Source: CAVSRC01 sp963785065 (lineage in GTDB: Bacteria > Pseudomonadota > Alphaproteobacteria > Rhizobiales > Kaistiaceae). Taken from it: a stretch of DNA of 64,000 nucleotides. Shown piece after piece: positions 31,569-40,478 of the stretch. The stretch's first letter is position 1; each line of letters opens with the position of its first letter. The stretch lies in assembly GCA_963785065.1 (NCBI GenBank), contig CAWATX010000003.1, positions 248,001 to 312,000 on the forward strand, written 5' to 3'. The position numbers and the translations under genes were made by a program. Below the pieces are notes generated by a model that ran no database searches, was not told where the DNA came from, and was given only the letters and a program-made list of their open reading frames with translations.

Positions 31569-32186
31569 CTAGCGCGAGTAGAACTCGACCACCAGGCTCG
31601 GCTCCATGTGCACCGGATAGGGCACGTCGGAGAGCGAGGGCACGCGCACGAAGGTCGCCGTCATCTTGTTGTGGTTGGCGTCGACATATTCCGGCACGTC
31701 GCGCTCGGGCAACTGGGTGGCTTCCAAAACCAGCGCGAGCTGCTTGGAGGCGTCCTTGACCTCGATCACGTCGCCGGGCTTGCAGCGATAGCTGGCAATG
31801 TTCAGGCGCTTGCCGTTCACCTTGATGTGGCCGTGGTTGATGAACTGGCGCGCCGCGAACACGGTCGGCACGAACTTGGCGCGATAGATGATCGCGTCGA
31901 GGCGGCTCTCCAGCAGGCCGACCAAGTGCTCGGAGGTGTCGCCGGTGCGGCGGATGGCCTCGTAGTAGATGTTCTTGAACTGCTTCTCGGAAATGTTGCC
32001 GTAGTAGCCCTTGAGCTTCTGCTTGGCGCGCAGCTGGGTGCCGAAGTCGGAGACCTTGCCCTTGCGCCGCTGGCCGTGTTGGCCGGGGCCGTATTCGCGG
32101 CGGTTGACCGGGCTCTTGGACCGGCCCCAGATGTTCTCGCCGTGGCGGCGGTCGATCTTGTATTTCGCCGAAGCGCGCTTTGTCAT
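31569..32186 (-). CDS. rpsD: 30S ribosomal protein S4
   Basis: This 205-residue protein begins M-T-K-R-A-S-A-K-Y-K-I-D-R-R and contains N-R-R-E-Y-G-P-G-Q-H-G and the S4 RNA-binding domain (about residues 95-155), including I-N-H-G-H-I-K-V-N-G. S4 nucleates 16S rRNA assembly. It is transcribed alone, away from the spc-alpha ribosomal operons, which is normal for alphaproteobacteria. The 170-nt upstream gap separates it from murI, which is on the same strand. Confidence 0.97.
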   Translation of the reverse strand: MTKRASAKYKIDRRHGENIWGRSKSPVNRREYGPGQHGQRRKGKVSDFGTQLRAKQKLKGYYGNISEKQFKNIYYEAIRRTGDTSEHLVGLLESRLDAIIYRAKFVPTVFAARQFINHGHIKVNGKRLNIASYRCKPGDVIEVKDASKQLALVLEATQLPERDVPEYVDANHNKMTATFVRVPSLSDVPYPVHMEPSLVVEFYSR

Positions 32187-32355
32187 CGCGTAATCCCTTT
32201 TTCAGTCGGGGTTAGGCGCCCTCCTCTGCCGGCCCTTGAAGGGCCCGCCGACAGGAGCAAAGGGGTAAGCGTCCCTTTGACCCCACGGGTCGCAAAAGAC
32301 CGCGTCCGGTGGTCCAGACGCGGCGGCAGGGTCATAACCGGCCGTCCGCCACCTG

Positions 32356-33129
32356 TCAAACCGGCTCAAGGCCGATTTCGGCCAGAATCGGTTCCAGAGC
32401 CGCCGGCCAGTGCCTGCCCGAGGTGAGGAGCGCCTGCCCGCCGCCTGCCCCCTCTGCGGCGGCCGCGCCGAGCACGGTCGCCGCCCGGCGCGCGATCGCA
32501 GGCGCCGGGTCGATCCAGGCGACCGGCCAGGGTGCTGTCCGCGCGAAGGCGTCGGCGAGGAACGGGTAATGGGTGCAGGCAAGCACGATGACGTCGGTGC
32601 GCCGGCCGGCCTGCTCGACGAAGGCCGGGGCGATCTCGGTGAAAATAGCCGCATCGTCCACCGGCTCGCCGCGCATATGGGCCTCGGCCAGCGGCGCCAG
32701 CCGCGCCGAGCCGACCAGTTCGACCGCGCAATGGCCGGCAAAATCGCGGATCAGTGCGCGCGTGTAGTCGCGCTGAATGGTGCCGGGCGTTGCCAGCACA
32801 CTGACCAGGCCGGAGCGCGTCTCTTGCGCCGCCGGCTTGATCGCCGGCACCGTGCCGACGATCGGCAGGCTGTGGCGGGCACGCAACGGCGGCAGGACCA
32901 GCGTCGAGGCGGTGTTGCAGGCGATCACCACGGCGTCGGGGACGTGGCGGGCGATGAGGTCGCCGACCAGGGCGACCACATGGTCGGTGAGCGCCGCCTC
33001 GGCCCAGTCGCCATAGGGGAAGCCGGCATCGTCGGCGACGTAGTCGATGGCTGCACCGGGGAGCGCACGGCGGACCTCGCGCACGACCGACAGGCCACCA
33101 ATGCCTGAATCGAAGACGAGCAGCCTCAC
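32356..33129 (-). CDS. murI: Glutamate racemase
   Basis: This 257-residue enzyme supplies D-glutamate for peptidoglycan. The two catalytic cysteines lie in A-C-N-T-A-S-T (about residue 77) and L-A-C-T-H-Y-P-F (about residue 185), and the start reads L-V-F-D-S-G-I-G-G-L-S. The GTG at 33129 overlaps the trmJ stop (GTGA), so translation is coupled. The reading frame continues upstream inside trmJ, but that part has no family similarity. Confidence 0.95.
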   Translation of the reverse strand: MRLLVFDSGIGGLSVVREVRRALPGAAIDYVADDAGFPYGDWAEAALTDHVVALVGDLIARHVPDAVVIACNTASTLVLPPLRARHSLPIVGTVPAIKPAAQETRSGLVSVLATPGTIQRDYTRALIRDFAGHCAVELVGSARLAPLAEAHMRGEPVDDAAIFTEIAPAFVEQAGRRTDVIVLACTHYPFLADAFARTAPWPVAWIDPAPAIARRAATVLGAAAAEGAGGGQALLTSGRHWPAALEPILAEIGLEPV

Positions 33130-33950
33130 CCGTCGCCCTCGTCGTCGGCCGCGCGCACGGTGCTGACCGTGCCGTCGGCAAGCACATGCGGCCGTGTCGG
33201 GCGCCGGTCGAGCGCCGCGATCATGCCGCGCAGCGTGCGCACCTCCTGTTCGCTCAAACCCGCCCGCTGCAGCATGGCCCTCAGCGCCAGCACCATGTGG
33301 CCGCGTTTCTCCGGCGGGCGGAAGAAGCCGGCGCGATCGAGCGCGCCTTCCAGGTGCTCGAACATGCGCACCAGGTTTTCCTTGGGGGCCGGCGGCGCCA
33401 CCTCGCCGGTGAACGGCACGCTCGCCGCCTCGTCGGCGAAGCCGGACAGCCGCCACTCATAGGCCACCACGATCACCGCCTGGGCGATATTGAGCGAGGA
33501 GAAGGCCGGATCGACCGGCAAGGTGAGGATGGCGTCGGCAAGCGCCACCTCCTCATTGGTGAGGCCGCTGCGCTCGCGCCCGAAGAGGACGCCGACCCGC
33601 GTGCCAGCGGCAATCTCGGCCCGCATGGCGACCGCCGCCGCGTGCGGACCCACAACTTCCTTGGCGACCTCGCGCGAGCGCGCGGTGGTGGCCAGCAGAT
33701 AGCCGAGGTCGGCGACTGCCTCCTCCACCGTGGCGAAGACACGCGCCGTCGCGATCACCGGCGCCCGGCTCGACGCGGCGATTGCCTTTTCGTTCGGCCA
33801 GCCCTCGCGCGGATTGACGATGCGCAGGTCCTTGAGGCCGAAATTGGCCATGGCGCGGGCCGCCGTGCCGATGTTCTCACCGAGCTGCGGCTCGACCAGC
33901 ACGACGGCGGGACCAGCGGATTCCAAGGGATTTGCGGGATGTTCAGGCAT
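33126..33950 (-). CDS. tRNA/rRNA methyltransferase of the TrmJ (SpoU) family
   Basis: This 274-residue SPOUT protein shows V-V-L-V-E-P-Q-L-G-E-N-I-G-T-A-A-R-A-M-x-N-F-G (about residues 16-38), V-L-F-G-R-E-R-S-G-L-T-N-E-E near residue 124 and P-V-D-P-A-F-S-S-L-N-I-A-Q-A-V knot residues near 145. TrmJ methylates the 2'-O of nucleotide 32 in tRNAs. The C-terminal 80 residues are an extension usual for the family. It precedes murI with a 4-nt overlap. Confidence 0.92.
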   Translation of the reverse strand: MPEHPANPLESAGPAVVLVEPQLGENIGTAARAMANFGLKDLRIVNPREGWPNEKAIAASSRAPVIATARVFATVEEAVADLGYLLATTARSREVAKEVVGPHAAAVAMRAEIAAGTRVGVLFGRERSGLTNEEVALADAILTLPVDPAFSSLNIAQAVIVVAYEWRLSGFADEAASVPFTGEVAPPAPKENLVRMFEHLEGALDRAGFFRPPEKRGHMVLALRAMLQRAGLSEQEVRTLRGMIAALDRRPTRPHVLADGTVSTVRAADDEGDG

Positions 33951-34183
33951 GGTGCGGGCTAACTAGCGCATTCCGGGCCCGAGCGGAATTGCCCCCGTGG
34001 CGGGTGGGAACGAGGTACCGGGCACGCTGGCCGGCATTTCGCTGATCTTCAGCGGCTGGAGCTGCGTGATGATCGCCATGGCCGGGCGCCGCCTGGAATC
34101 GCTGTAGCCGTGCTCCTCTGCTAGGGTGCGGGTTTGGTCGGGGTCGCCGCCGGCGGCTCCCGTGTCAGTGGGGGAAAACGGTC

Positions 34184-34483
34184 ATGACCGCCTACAACGT
34201 CGTGCGGTTTCGGGTGAAACCCGGCCGCGAGAAGGACTTCGTGGACCATCATCGGGTATTCCACACCAGCAACCTGCCCGGATTCCGCAGGGCGTCGCTC
34301 ATCCAGACGGGCGAGCGCAGCTTTTGCCTGATCGGCGAATGGGGGACGATGGAAGACATCGTCAGGGCACGCCCTGAGATGATTGCCAGCCTCGACCAGA
34401 TCCGCGACCTGCTCGAGGACCTCGGCGGCGGGCTGGGCGTCACCGATCCCGTATCCGGCGAGGCAGTTCTCGAACTGACCTAA
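34184..34483 (+). CDS. Small dimeric alpha/beta-barrel protein, antibiotic biosynthesis monooxygenase-like
   Basis: This 99-residue protein follows the ABM-fold pattern: a first strand Y-N-V-V-R-F-R-V-K-P-G-R-E, helix D-F-V-D-H-H-R-V-F-H, then strands R-A-S-L-I and F-C-L-I-G-E-W. Members range from heme-degrading enzymes to quinone monooxygenases, and no catalytic assignment is possible here. GGGGGAAAA precedes the ATG. It stands alone between trmJ and icd. Confidence 0.7.
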   Translation: MTAYNVVRFRVKPGREKDFVDHHRVFHTSNLPGFRRASLIQTGERSFCLIGEWGTMEDIVRARPEMIASLDQIRDLLEDLGGGLGVTDPVSGEAVLELT

Positions 34484-34681
34484 CCGGTTCTGGGTGTTTC
34501 TTCACGTTGACGGCAGTCGCTGATGGGCCGCCGTCACGGTGGACTGTGCCCGGCACGGCCACTCGACCGCCTCTGCCCGCAGCTTCGCCGAACCCGAAGT
34601 CTTGGCGGGCACGGCGACGGCTGATATGGAAACGCCCACCTTTCCCCCGCCTCCCAGTCAAGACCCGAAGGTTCCCCGCCC

Positions 34682-35893
34682 ATGGCCAAAATCAAGGTTG
34701 CCAATCCCGTCGTCGAGATGGACGGCGACGAGATGACCCGCATCATCTGGCAGCTGATCAAGGACAAGCTGATCCGCCCCTATCTCGACGTTGAACTGCT
34801 CTACTACGACCTCTCGATCGAGAACCGCGACGCCACCAACGACCAGGTGACGGTCGACGCGGCCGAAGCGACCAAGAAGCACGGTGTCGGCATCAAATGC
34901 GCCACCATCACCCCCGACGAGGCGCGGGTGAAGGAATTCAGCCTCAAGAAGATGTGGAAGTCGCCGAACGGCACCATCCGCAACATCCTCGGCGGCGTTA
35001 TCTTCCGCGAACCGATCATCTGCAAGAACGTGCCGCGGCTGGTGCCCGGCTGGACCCAGCCCATCGTCGTCGGCCGTCACGCCTTCGGCGACCAGTACCG
35101 CGCCACCGACTTCCGCTATCCCGGCAAGGGCAAGCTGACCATCAAGTTCGTCGGCGATGACGGCACGGTCATCGAGCACGAGGTCTTCGATGCCCCCGGC
35201 TCCGGCGTCGCCATGGCCATGTACAATCTCGACGACTCGATCCGCGATTTCGCCCGCGCCTCGATGAACTTTGGCCTGGCGCGCCACTATCCGGTCTATC
35301 TGTCGACCAAGAACACCATCCTCAAGGCCTATGACGGCCGCTTCAAGGACCTCTTCCAGGAGGTCTTCGAGGCCGAGTTCGCCGAAATGTTCAAGGCGGC
35401 CGGCATCACCTACGAGCACCGGCTGATCGACGACATGGTCGCCGCCTCGCTGAAATGGTCGGGCGGTTATGTCTGGGCCTGCAAGAACTACGATGGCGAC
35501 GTGCAGTCCGACACGGTCGCGCAGGGTTTCGGCTCGCTCGGCCTGATGACCTCGGTGCTGCTCTCGCCCGACGGCAAGACCGTGGAAGCGGAAGCCGCCC
35601 ACGGTACCGTCACCCGCCACTATCGCGAGCACCAGAAGGGCCACGCGACCTCGACCAACTCGATCGCCTCGATCTTCGCCTGGACGCGCGGGCTCGCCCA
35701 TCGCGGCAAGCTCGACGACAATGCCGCCCTCGTCCGCTTCGCTGAGACGCTGGAGAAGGTCTGCGTCGCCACCGTCGAAAGCGGCTTCATGACCAAGGAC
35801 CTGGCGCTCTTGGTCGGCCCCGACCAGAAGTGGCTGACCACCGAAGGTTTCCTCGACAAGGTCGACGAGAACCTGCAGAAGGCGATGGGCTGA
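34682..35893 (+). CDS. icd: NADP-dependent isocitrate dehydrogenase
   Basis: This 403-residue enzyme is the dimeric eukaryote-like type usual in Hyphomicrobiales. The start is K-V-A-N-P-V-V-E-M-D-G-D-E-M-T-R, and N-Y-D-G-D-V-Q-S-D near residue 270 is the metal-binding region, with E-A-E-A-A-H-G-T-V-T-R-H-Y after it giving NADP specificity. It oxidises isocitrate to 2-oxoglutarate in the TCA cycle. A short GC-rich hairpin (35917-35936) follows the stop. Confidence 0.97.
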   Translation: MAKIKVANPVVEMDGDEMTRIIWQLIKDKLIRPYLDVELLYYDLSIENRDATNDQVTVDAAEATKKHGVGIKCATITPDEARVKEFSLKKMWKSPNGTIRNILGGVIFREPIICKNVPRLVPGWTQPIVVGRHAFGDQYRATDFRYPGKGKLTIKFVGDDGTVIEHEVFDAPGSGVAMAMYNLDDSIRDFARASMNFGLARHYPVYLSTKNTILKAYDGRFKDLFQEVFEAEFAEMFKAAGITYEHRLIDDMVAASLKWSGGYVWACKNYDGDVQSDTVAQGFGSLGLMTSVLLSPDGKTVEAEAAHGTVTRHYREHQKGHATSTNSIASIFAWTRGLAHRGKLDDNAALVRFAETLEKVCVATVESGFMTKDLALLVGPDQKWLTTEGFLDKVDENLQKAMG

Positions 35894-35940
35894 GCGTCTG
35901 TGCTCCGTCACCCGGCGGCCCGCGCCAGCGCGGGCCGTCC

Positions 35941-36420
35941 CTATTGCGCGTCCGCCTCTCTCCCCAGGCGGGGGCGCCAGATGGCAAGCGTCATGATGGC
36001 AAGCGCGAGCAGGATGTTCGCAACACCGACCGCGCTTTCCAACTGATAGCCTGCCGCCACGGCCGCCACATCGCCACTGCCCCGGGCAATCGCGAGCGCC
36101 CCGTCCAGGACGGCGCTCACGGTCGGTATGACGACGATCAGCGCCAAAGTGACGACGAGCCAGGCAAGCGCCCCGTGGACCAGCATCCATCGCGGCCGCC
36201 GCCGTGTGCGGACAACCATGATCAGCCCGGTCACCACCGCAAGGCCGAGCCCTGGCATGGTCACCCATTGACTGGCCAGCAGAATCTGTCGGCGCGCCGC
36301 AATGAATTCAGCGCCGCCGCCCGGCGTGCCGCCGAGCGTGCTCGCCACCACGTGGCAGACGATCGATCCGAGAAACAGCGCCAGCCCCAGCAGATGCAGC
36401 AGTTTCAGAAAGCTTGCCAT
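35941..36420 (-). CDS. DUF2269/CopD-like four-helix membrane protein
   Basis: This 159-residue protein has four hydrophobic segments and a first helix L-K-L-L-H-L-L-G-L-A-L-F-L-G-S-I-V-C-H, whose histidines resemble the CopD/DUF2269 pattern. Function is unknown. The ATG at 36420 was chosen because GAGGTG lies 6 nt upstream; in-frame ATGs at 36426 and 36450 are less well placed. It converges on icd and diverges from the aldo/keto reductase gene. Confidence 0.6.
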   Translation of the reverse strand: MASFLKLLHLLGLALFLGSIVCHVVASTLGGTPGGGAEFIAARRQILLASQWVTMPGLGLAVVTGLIMVVRTRRRPRWMLVHGALAWLVVTLALIVVIPTVSAVLDGALAIARGSGDVAAVAAGYQLESAVGVANILLALAIMTLAIWRPRLGREADAQ

Positions 36421-36560
36421 CGCCATCACCTCGATCGGAATGGCCGGCATTGTAGCAGACAGCACCTTCGGCGCCTTGCCGTCCGGACACTTCGGGCTAG
36501 AATGGCGTCAATCGGCCGCGCGCTTCCGCGCCCGCTTTCCCCCAGCAATGGACACCCACC

Positions 36561-37586
36561 ATGCGCTACCAGCCTCTCGGCCGCACGGGCCTTCTCGTAT
36601 CGGAAATCTGCCTCGGCACCATGACCTTCGGCGGCCGCGGCGGCATCTGGACCCATATCGGCGACGTCGACCAGGCAGCCGCCGACCGCATCCTCGCCCG
36701 CGCCGCCGATGCCGGCGTCAACTTCATCGACACCGCCGATGTCTATTCGGAAGGCTGGTCGGAGGAGATCACCGGCCGGGCGATGGCCAATTCCGGCCGG
36801 CCGCGCACCGATTTCGTGCTCGCCACCAAGGTCCTCGGCGCCACCGGCAAGGGACCCAACGACCGTGGCGCCTCGCGCGGCCACATCATGGATGCCGTCA
36901 AGGCGAGCCTGAAGCGGCTCGGCACCGACTATATCGACCTCTACCAGATCCACGGACAGGACATGCTGGCACCCGTCGAGGAGACGGTGCGCGCGCTTGA
37001 TGACCTCGTGCGCCAAGGTCACGTCCGCTATGTCGGCTGCTCCAACTGGGCGGCCTGGAAGATCATGCAGGCGCTGGGCATCGCAGATCACCACGGCCGG
37101 GCACGCTTCGCCTCGCTGCAGGCCTACTACACCATCGGCGGACGCGACCTGGAGCGCGAGATCGCGCCCCTGCTCGCCGACCAGGGCGTCGGGCTGATGG
37201 TATGGAGCCCGCTCGCCGGCGGCCTGCTCTCGGGCAAGTACAACCGCGACGGCACCGGTCCCGACGGCGCCCGCCGCGTGACCTTCGACTTCCCGATCAT
37301 CGACAAGGACCGTGCCCTCGACTGCGTCGACGCCATGCGGCCGATGGCCGAGGCACGCGGCGTCTCGGTGGCACGCATCGCCATCGCCTGGCTGCTGCAC
37401 CAGCCCTTCGTCACCACGGTGATCATCGGCGCGCGCAACACCGACCAGCTCGACGACAACATCGCCGCCACCGAGATTGCACTGACGGCCGAGGAACTGG
37501 CGACCCTCGATGCGGTCAGCGCGCTGCCGCCCGAATATCCCGGCTGGATGATCGGACGGCAGAACGCCGGCCGCCTGCCCGGCTGA
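36561..37586 (+). CDS. Aldo/keto reductase
   Basis: This 341-residue NADPH-dependent oxidoreductase carries the AKR catalytic set: D57, Y62 (in N-F-I-D-T-A-D-V-Y), K90 (L-A-T-K-V) and H131 (Y-Q-I-H-G). The C-terminal cofactor loop I-I-G-A-R-N-T-D-Q-L-D-D-N is present. The substrate is not predictable. It stands alone upstream of the phosphodiesterase gene, 67 nt away, and might be co-transcribed with it. Confidence 0.93.
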   Translation: MRYQPLGRTGLLVSEICLGTMTFGGRGGIWTHIGDVDQAAADRILARAADAGVNFIDTADVYSEGWSEEITGRAMANSGRPRTDFVLATKVLGATGKGPNDRGASRGHIMDAVKASLKRLGTDYIDLYQIHGQDMLAPVEETVRALDDLVRQGHVRYVGCSNWAAWKIMQALGIADHHGRARFASLQAYYTIGGRDLEREIAPLLADQGVGLMVWSPLAGGLLSGKYNRDGTGPDGARRVTFDFPIIDKDRALDCVDAMRPMAEARGVSVARIAIAWLLHQPFVTTVIIGARNTDQLDDNIAATEIALTAEELATLDAVSALPPEYPGWMIGRQNAGRLPG

Positions 37587-37623
37587 TCGGATCGCCCTTC
37601 TTTCGGCGGCTTTTCTGGGCAAA

Positions 37624-37652
37624 GGATGGCCCTCCTTCACCGGGGGCCATCC
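37624..37652 (+). promoter_or_regulatory. Inverted repeat directly before the GDPD start codon
   Basis: GGATGGCCC (37624-37632) and GGGCCATCC (37644-37652) form a perfect 9-bp stem with an 11-nt loop. The second arm contains the only purine-rich stretch that could serve as ribosome binding site for the GTG at 37654. In mRNA this hairpin would mask initiation. There is no T run, so it is not a terminator. Confidence 0.45.
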
Positions 37653-37653
37653 C

Positions 37654-38640
37654 GTGCGCCGCCTGCTGCGCTTCGCTCGCCTGTTTGCCCTGTTCGCCCT
37701 TGCGCTGGCGATCGTCGCCTTCGTGCTCAACACCAACCTGCTGGCGCCGCATCCCTCGGCGAGGCCGCTGATCATCGCCCATCGCGGCCTCGGCCAGACC
37801 TTCCATCGCGAAGGGCTCACCGGCGAGACCTGCACGGCGGCGCGCATCTTTCCGCCGGAGCACCCCTATCTGGAAAACACCATCGCCGGCTTCGCTGCGG
37901 CCTTCGCCGCGGGTGCCGACATGGTCGAGTTCGACGTCCACCCGACCACCGACGGACATTTCGTCGTCTTCCACGACTGGACGCTCGACTGCCGCACCGA
38001 CGGCCACGGCGTCACCCGCGATCACACGCTGGCCGAGCTGAAGGCGCTCGACATCGGCTACGGCTATAGCGCCGACGGCGGCAAGAGCTTCCCCTTCCGC
38101 GGGACGGGCATCGGTCTCATGCCGACGCTTGCCGAAGTGCTCGACGCCTTCCCCGATCGACACTTCCTCATCAACATCAAGAGCGACGATCCCGACGAGG
38201 GCCGCCGCCTCGCCGCCCGGCTGGCGGCGCTTTCGCCCGCGCGGCGCGCGCTGATCCAGGTCTATGGTGGTGGCAAGGCCATCGACGCCCTGGCGGCGGC
38301 CCTGCCCGACATGACGGTGCTTGCCACCGACGCCGCAAAGCAATGCCTGATCCGCTACGAGCTCATCGGCTGGCTCGGTATTGTGCCCACCGCCTGCCGC
38401 AACACGCTGTTCATGGTGCCGCTCGACTATGCGCGTTTCGCCTGGGGCTTTCCCGACCGGCTCACCGCCCGGCTTGCGGCCGTGGGCACGCACGTCGTGC
38501 TCCTCGGCAGCTATGACGGCAGCGGCTTCTCCAGCGGCATCGACACGCCCGCCGAACTCGAACGGGTGCCATCCCGCTTCGACGGGCTGATCTGGACCAA
38601 CCGGGTCGACCGCATCGCTCCGGCGCTTGCCGGACGCTAA
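37654..38640 (+). CDS. Glycerophosphodiester phosphodiesterase family protein, membrane-anchored
   Basis: This 328-residue protein has one N-terminal membrane helix (about residues 8-27). The GDPD core follows with I-A-H-R-G (H43, R44), E-N-T-I-A-G-F, A-D-M-V-E-F-D-V-H and V-V-F-H-D-W-T-L-D, which hold the metal and catalytic residues. It should hydrolyse glycerophosphodiesters outside the cytoplasm. The start is a GTG; a hairpin covers its translation initiation region. Confidence 0.88.
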   Translation: MRRLLRFARLFALFALALAIVAFVLNTNLLAPHPSARPLIIAHRGLGQTFHREGLTGETCTAARIFPPEHPYLENTIAGFAAAFAAGADMVEFDVHPTTDGHFVVFHDWTLDCRTDGHGVTRDHTLAELKALDIGYGYSADGGKSFPFRGTGIGLMPTLAEVLDAFPDRHFLINIKSDDPDEGRRLAARLAALSPARRALIQVYGGGKAIDALAAALPDMTVLATDAAKQCLIRYELIGWLGIVPTACRNTLFMVPLDYARFAWGFPDRLTARLAAVGTHVVLLGSYDGSGFSSGIDTPAELERVPSRFDGLIWTNRVDRIAPALAGR

Positions 38641-38662
38641 AGCCTTTGGTGGTCAGATAGGA

Positions 38663-40432
38663 TCAATTCCGTTTCTCGACCCGTCCGGCGGGTTCCACCG
38701 GCGGCGGCGGATCGACCAGCCGCCGGATCTCGGCCTCGCGCTGCACCGCCAGATAGGCATCGATCGCATCGTCCGGCAGGCCGCTGCCGGCGAGCACCCG
38801 TCCGCCGAGTTGCAGGCTGCCCTCCAGCGCTTCCGGCACCACGCTGGTCGCGCCCGCCTCCATCAGGCGCTGCGCGTGGTCGGCGTCGAGCGCGCGGGCA
38901 TAGATGGCGGCATTCGGCCACGCGGCGCGGATCGCCCGCACCATGCGCTCGGCCGCAAGGGGCGCGTCCGGCGTCACCACGAAGGCGCGCGCCGCTGCGC
39001 CGCCGACCTGCCTCAGGATCTCGGTGCGGCTGGCATCGCCGTAGAACACCGGCCGGCCCCTGGCGCGCGCCTTGGCCACCCGGTCGGCATTGAGGTCGAG
39101 CGCGACATAGGCGATGCCGGTGGCATCGAGCAGGCGGGCGACCGCCCGCCCGACGCGGCCGAAACCGCCGATCACGATGTGATCGGCAAGCGCGGCGCTG
39201 GCCGGACCGGCCCCATGACGGACGCTATCCTGGCGGGCGGCCAAGCGCGAACCGATCCGCCGCCCGATCATCGCCATAGCGGGCGTCGCAAGCATGGAAA
39301 GCGCCGTTACCGACAGCACGAACTGATAGAGATCGGGCGGCAGCACCCCTGCCCGCCGCGCCAACGTGAAGACCACGAAGGCGAACTCGCCGGCGCCGGC
39401 GAGCACGAAAGCCGCCTCGACCGCTACTGCCCTCTCCACCCGGAAGAGCCGCGCCGCGCCGTAGATGGCGACCCACTTGCAGGCGAGCAGCGCTACCGCC
39501 CCCGCGAATACCGGCAGGAGATCGGAACTGAGCCTCGCCAGATCGAAGCTCATGCCAACCGTCATGAAGAACAGGCCGAGCAACAGGCCCTTGAACGGCT
39601 CGATTTCGACCTCGATCTGGTGGCGGAACTCGCCATCGCCAAGCAGCATGCCGGCGAGGAACGCTCCGAGCGCCGCCGACAGGCCGGCCGCCTCTGTCAG
39701 GAGACCGGTGCCGACCGCCAGGAACAGGGCGATGGCAACCACGAGCTCGCGGCTGCCGGTCGCCGCGGCAAGGCGCATCAGCGGCGTCACCACGAAGCGC
39801 CCGACGGTCAGGATCACCGCCACGGCGACGATCGCCAGCCCGATTGCCCTGAGCAGGGCGCTGGGGATCGCCACGCTGTCGCCGCCGATGAGGCCGACGA
39901 TGATGACGATCGGCACGACCATCAGGTCCTGGAAGAGCAGCACGCCGATGCACAACCGTCCGATCGGCGCGGCGAAGCGGCGCGTCTCGATCATGATCTG
40001 GGAGGCGATGGCCGTTGACGACAAGGCGAGCGCCATGCCGACGACCAGTGGCACAGCCACCCCGCCGACGATCCAGGCGGCAGTGGCGCCGATGATGAGC
40101 ATCGACAGGAAGACCTGCAGCGAGCCGATGCCGAGCACCGTGCGCCGCATCGCCCACAGCCGGTCGAGCGAGAACTCCAGTCCGATCAGGAAGAGCAGGA
40201 AGACGACGCCCATCTCGGCGAAGGGGCGCACATGCTCGGCATCGGAAAAGGTGACCAGGGCCAGCCAGGGAAACTGCGCGCTCCAGTGGCCGAGGCCGCC
40301 CGGCCCGAGGACCACGCCGGCGATCAGGAAACCCAACACCGGCCCGAAGCGCAGCCGACCGAACAACGGCACGACCACGCCCGCGGTCGCCAGCACGATC
40401 ATCAGTTCCCTGATCCAATCGCCTTCGCCCAT
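38663..40432 (-). CDS. Monovalent cation:proton antiporter-2 family (KefB/KefC-like) with C-terminal TrkA-N domain
   Basis: This 589-residue protein has an N-terminal Na+/H+-exchanger-type membrane domain of about twelve helices (residues 5-390) with G-L-E-F-S-L-D-R-L and G-A-F-L-A-G-M-L-L-G motifs. A cytosolic NAD-binding TrkA-N domain follows (I-G-G-F-G-R-V-G-R near residue 410). Kef-type proteins export K+ in exchange for H+. The ATG at 40432 was taken over a longer frame that would enter the channel gene upstream. It lies 46 nt after that gene on the same strand. Confidence 0.92.
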   Translation of the reverse strand: MGEGDWIRELMIVLATAGVVVPLFGRLRFGPVLGFLIAGVVLGPGGLGHWSAQFPWLALVTFSDAEHVRPFAEMGVVFLLFLIGLEFSLDRLWAMRRTVLGIGSLQVFLSMLIIGATAAWIVGGVAVPLVVGMALALSSTAIASQIMIETRRFAAPIGRLCIGVLLFQDLMVVPIVIIVGLIGGDSVAIPSALLRAIGLAIVAVAVILTVGRFVVTPLMRLAAATGSRELVVAIALFLAVGTGLLTEAAGLSAALGAFLAGMLLGDGEFRHQIEVEIEPFKGLLLGLFFMTVGMSFDLARLSSDLLPVFAGAVALLACKWVAIYGAARLFRVERAVAVEAAFVLAGAGEFAFVVFTLARRAGVLPPDLYQFVLSVTALSMLATPAMAMIGRRIGSRLAARQDSVRHGAGPASAALADHIVIGGFGRVGRAVARLLDATGIAYVALDLNADRVAKARARGRPVFYGDASRTEILRQVGGAAARAFVVTPDAPLAAERMVRAIRAAWPNAAIYARALDADHAQRLMEAGATSVVPEALEGSLQLGGRVLAGSGLPDDAIDAYLAVQREAEIRRLVDPPPPVEPAGRVEKRN

Positions 40433-40478
40433 GACACGGGTATAGCCGGTTTCGGCTCGGCCGATGAGCCCTGGCGGC

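Noticed and set aside
33997..34107. A 36-codon GTG frame between trmJ and the ABM-like gene with a hydrophobic stretch (L-A-G-I-S-L-I-F-S-G-W)
   Set aside because: It has a plausible single membrane helix but no clear ribosome binding site and no recognised family; it could equally be chance or a gene remnant.
35917..35936. GC-rich hairpin after icd (GGCCCGCG/CGCGGGCC)
   Set aside because: No T run on either strand, so I did not call it a terminator; it may still help end transcription between the convergent genes.
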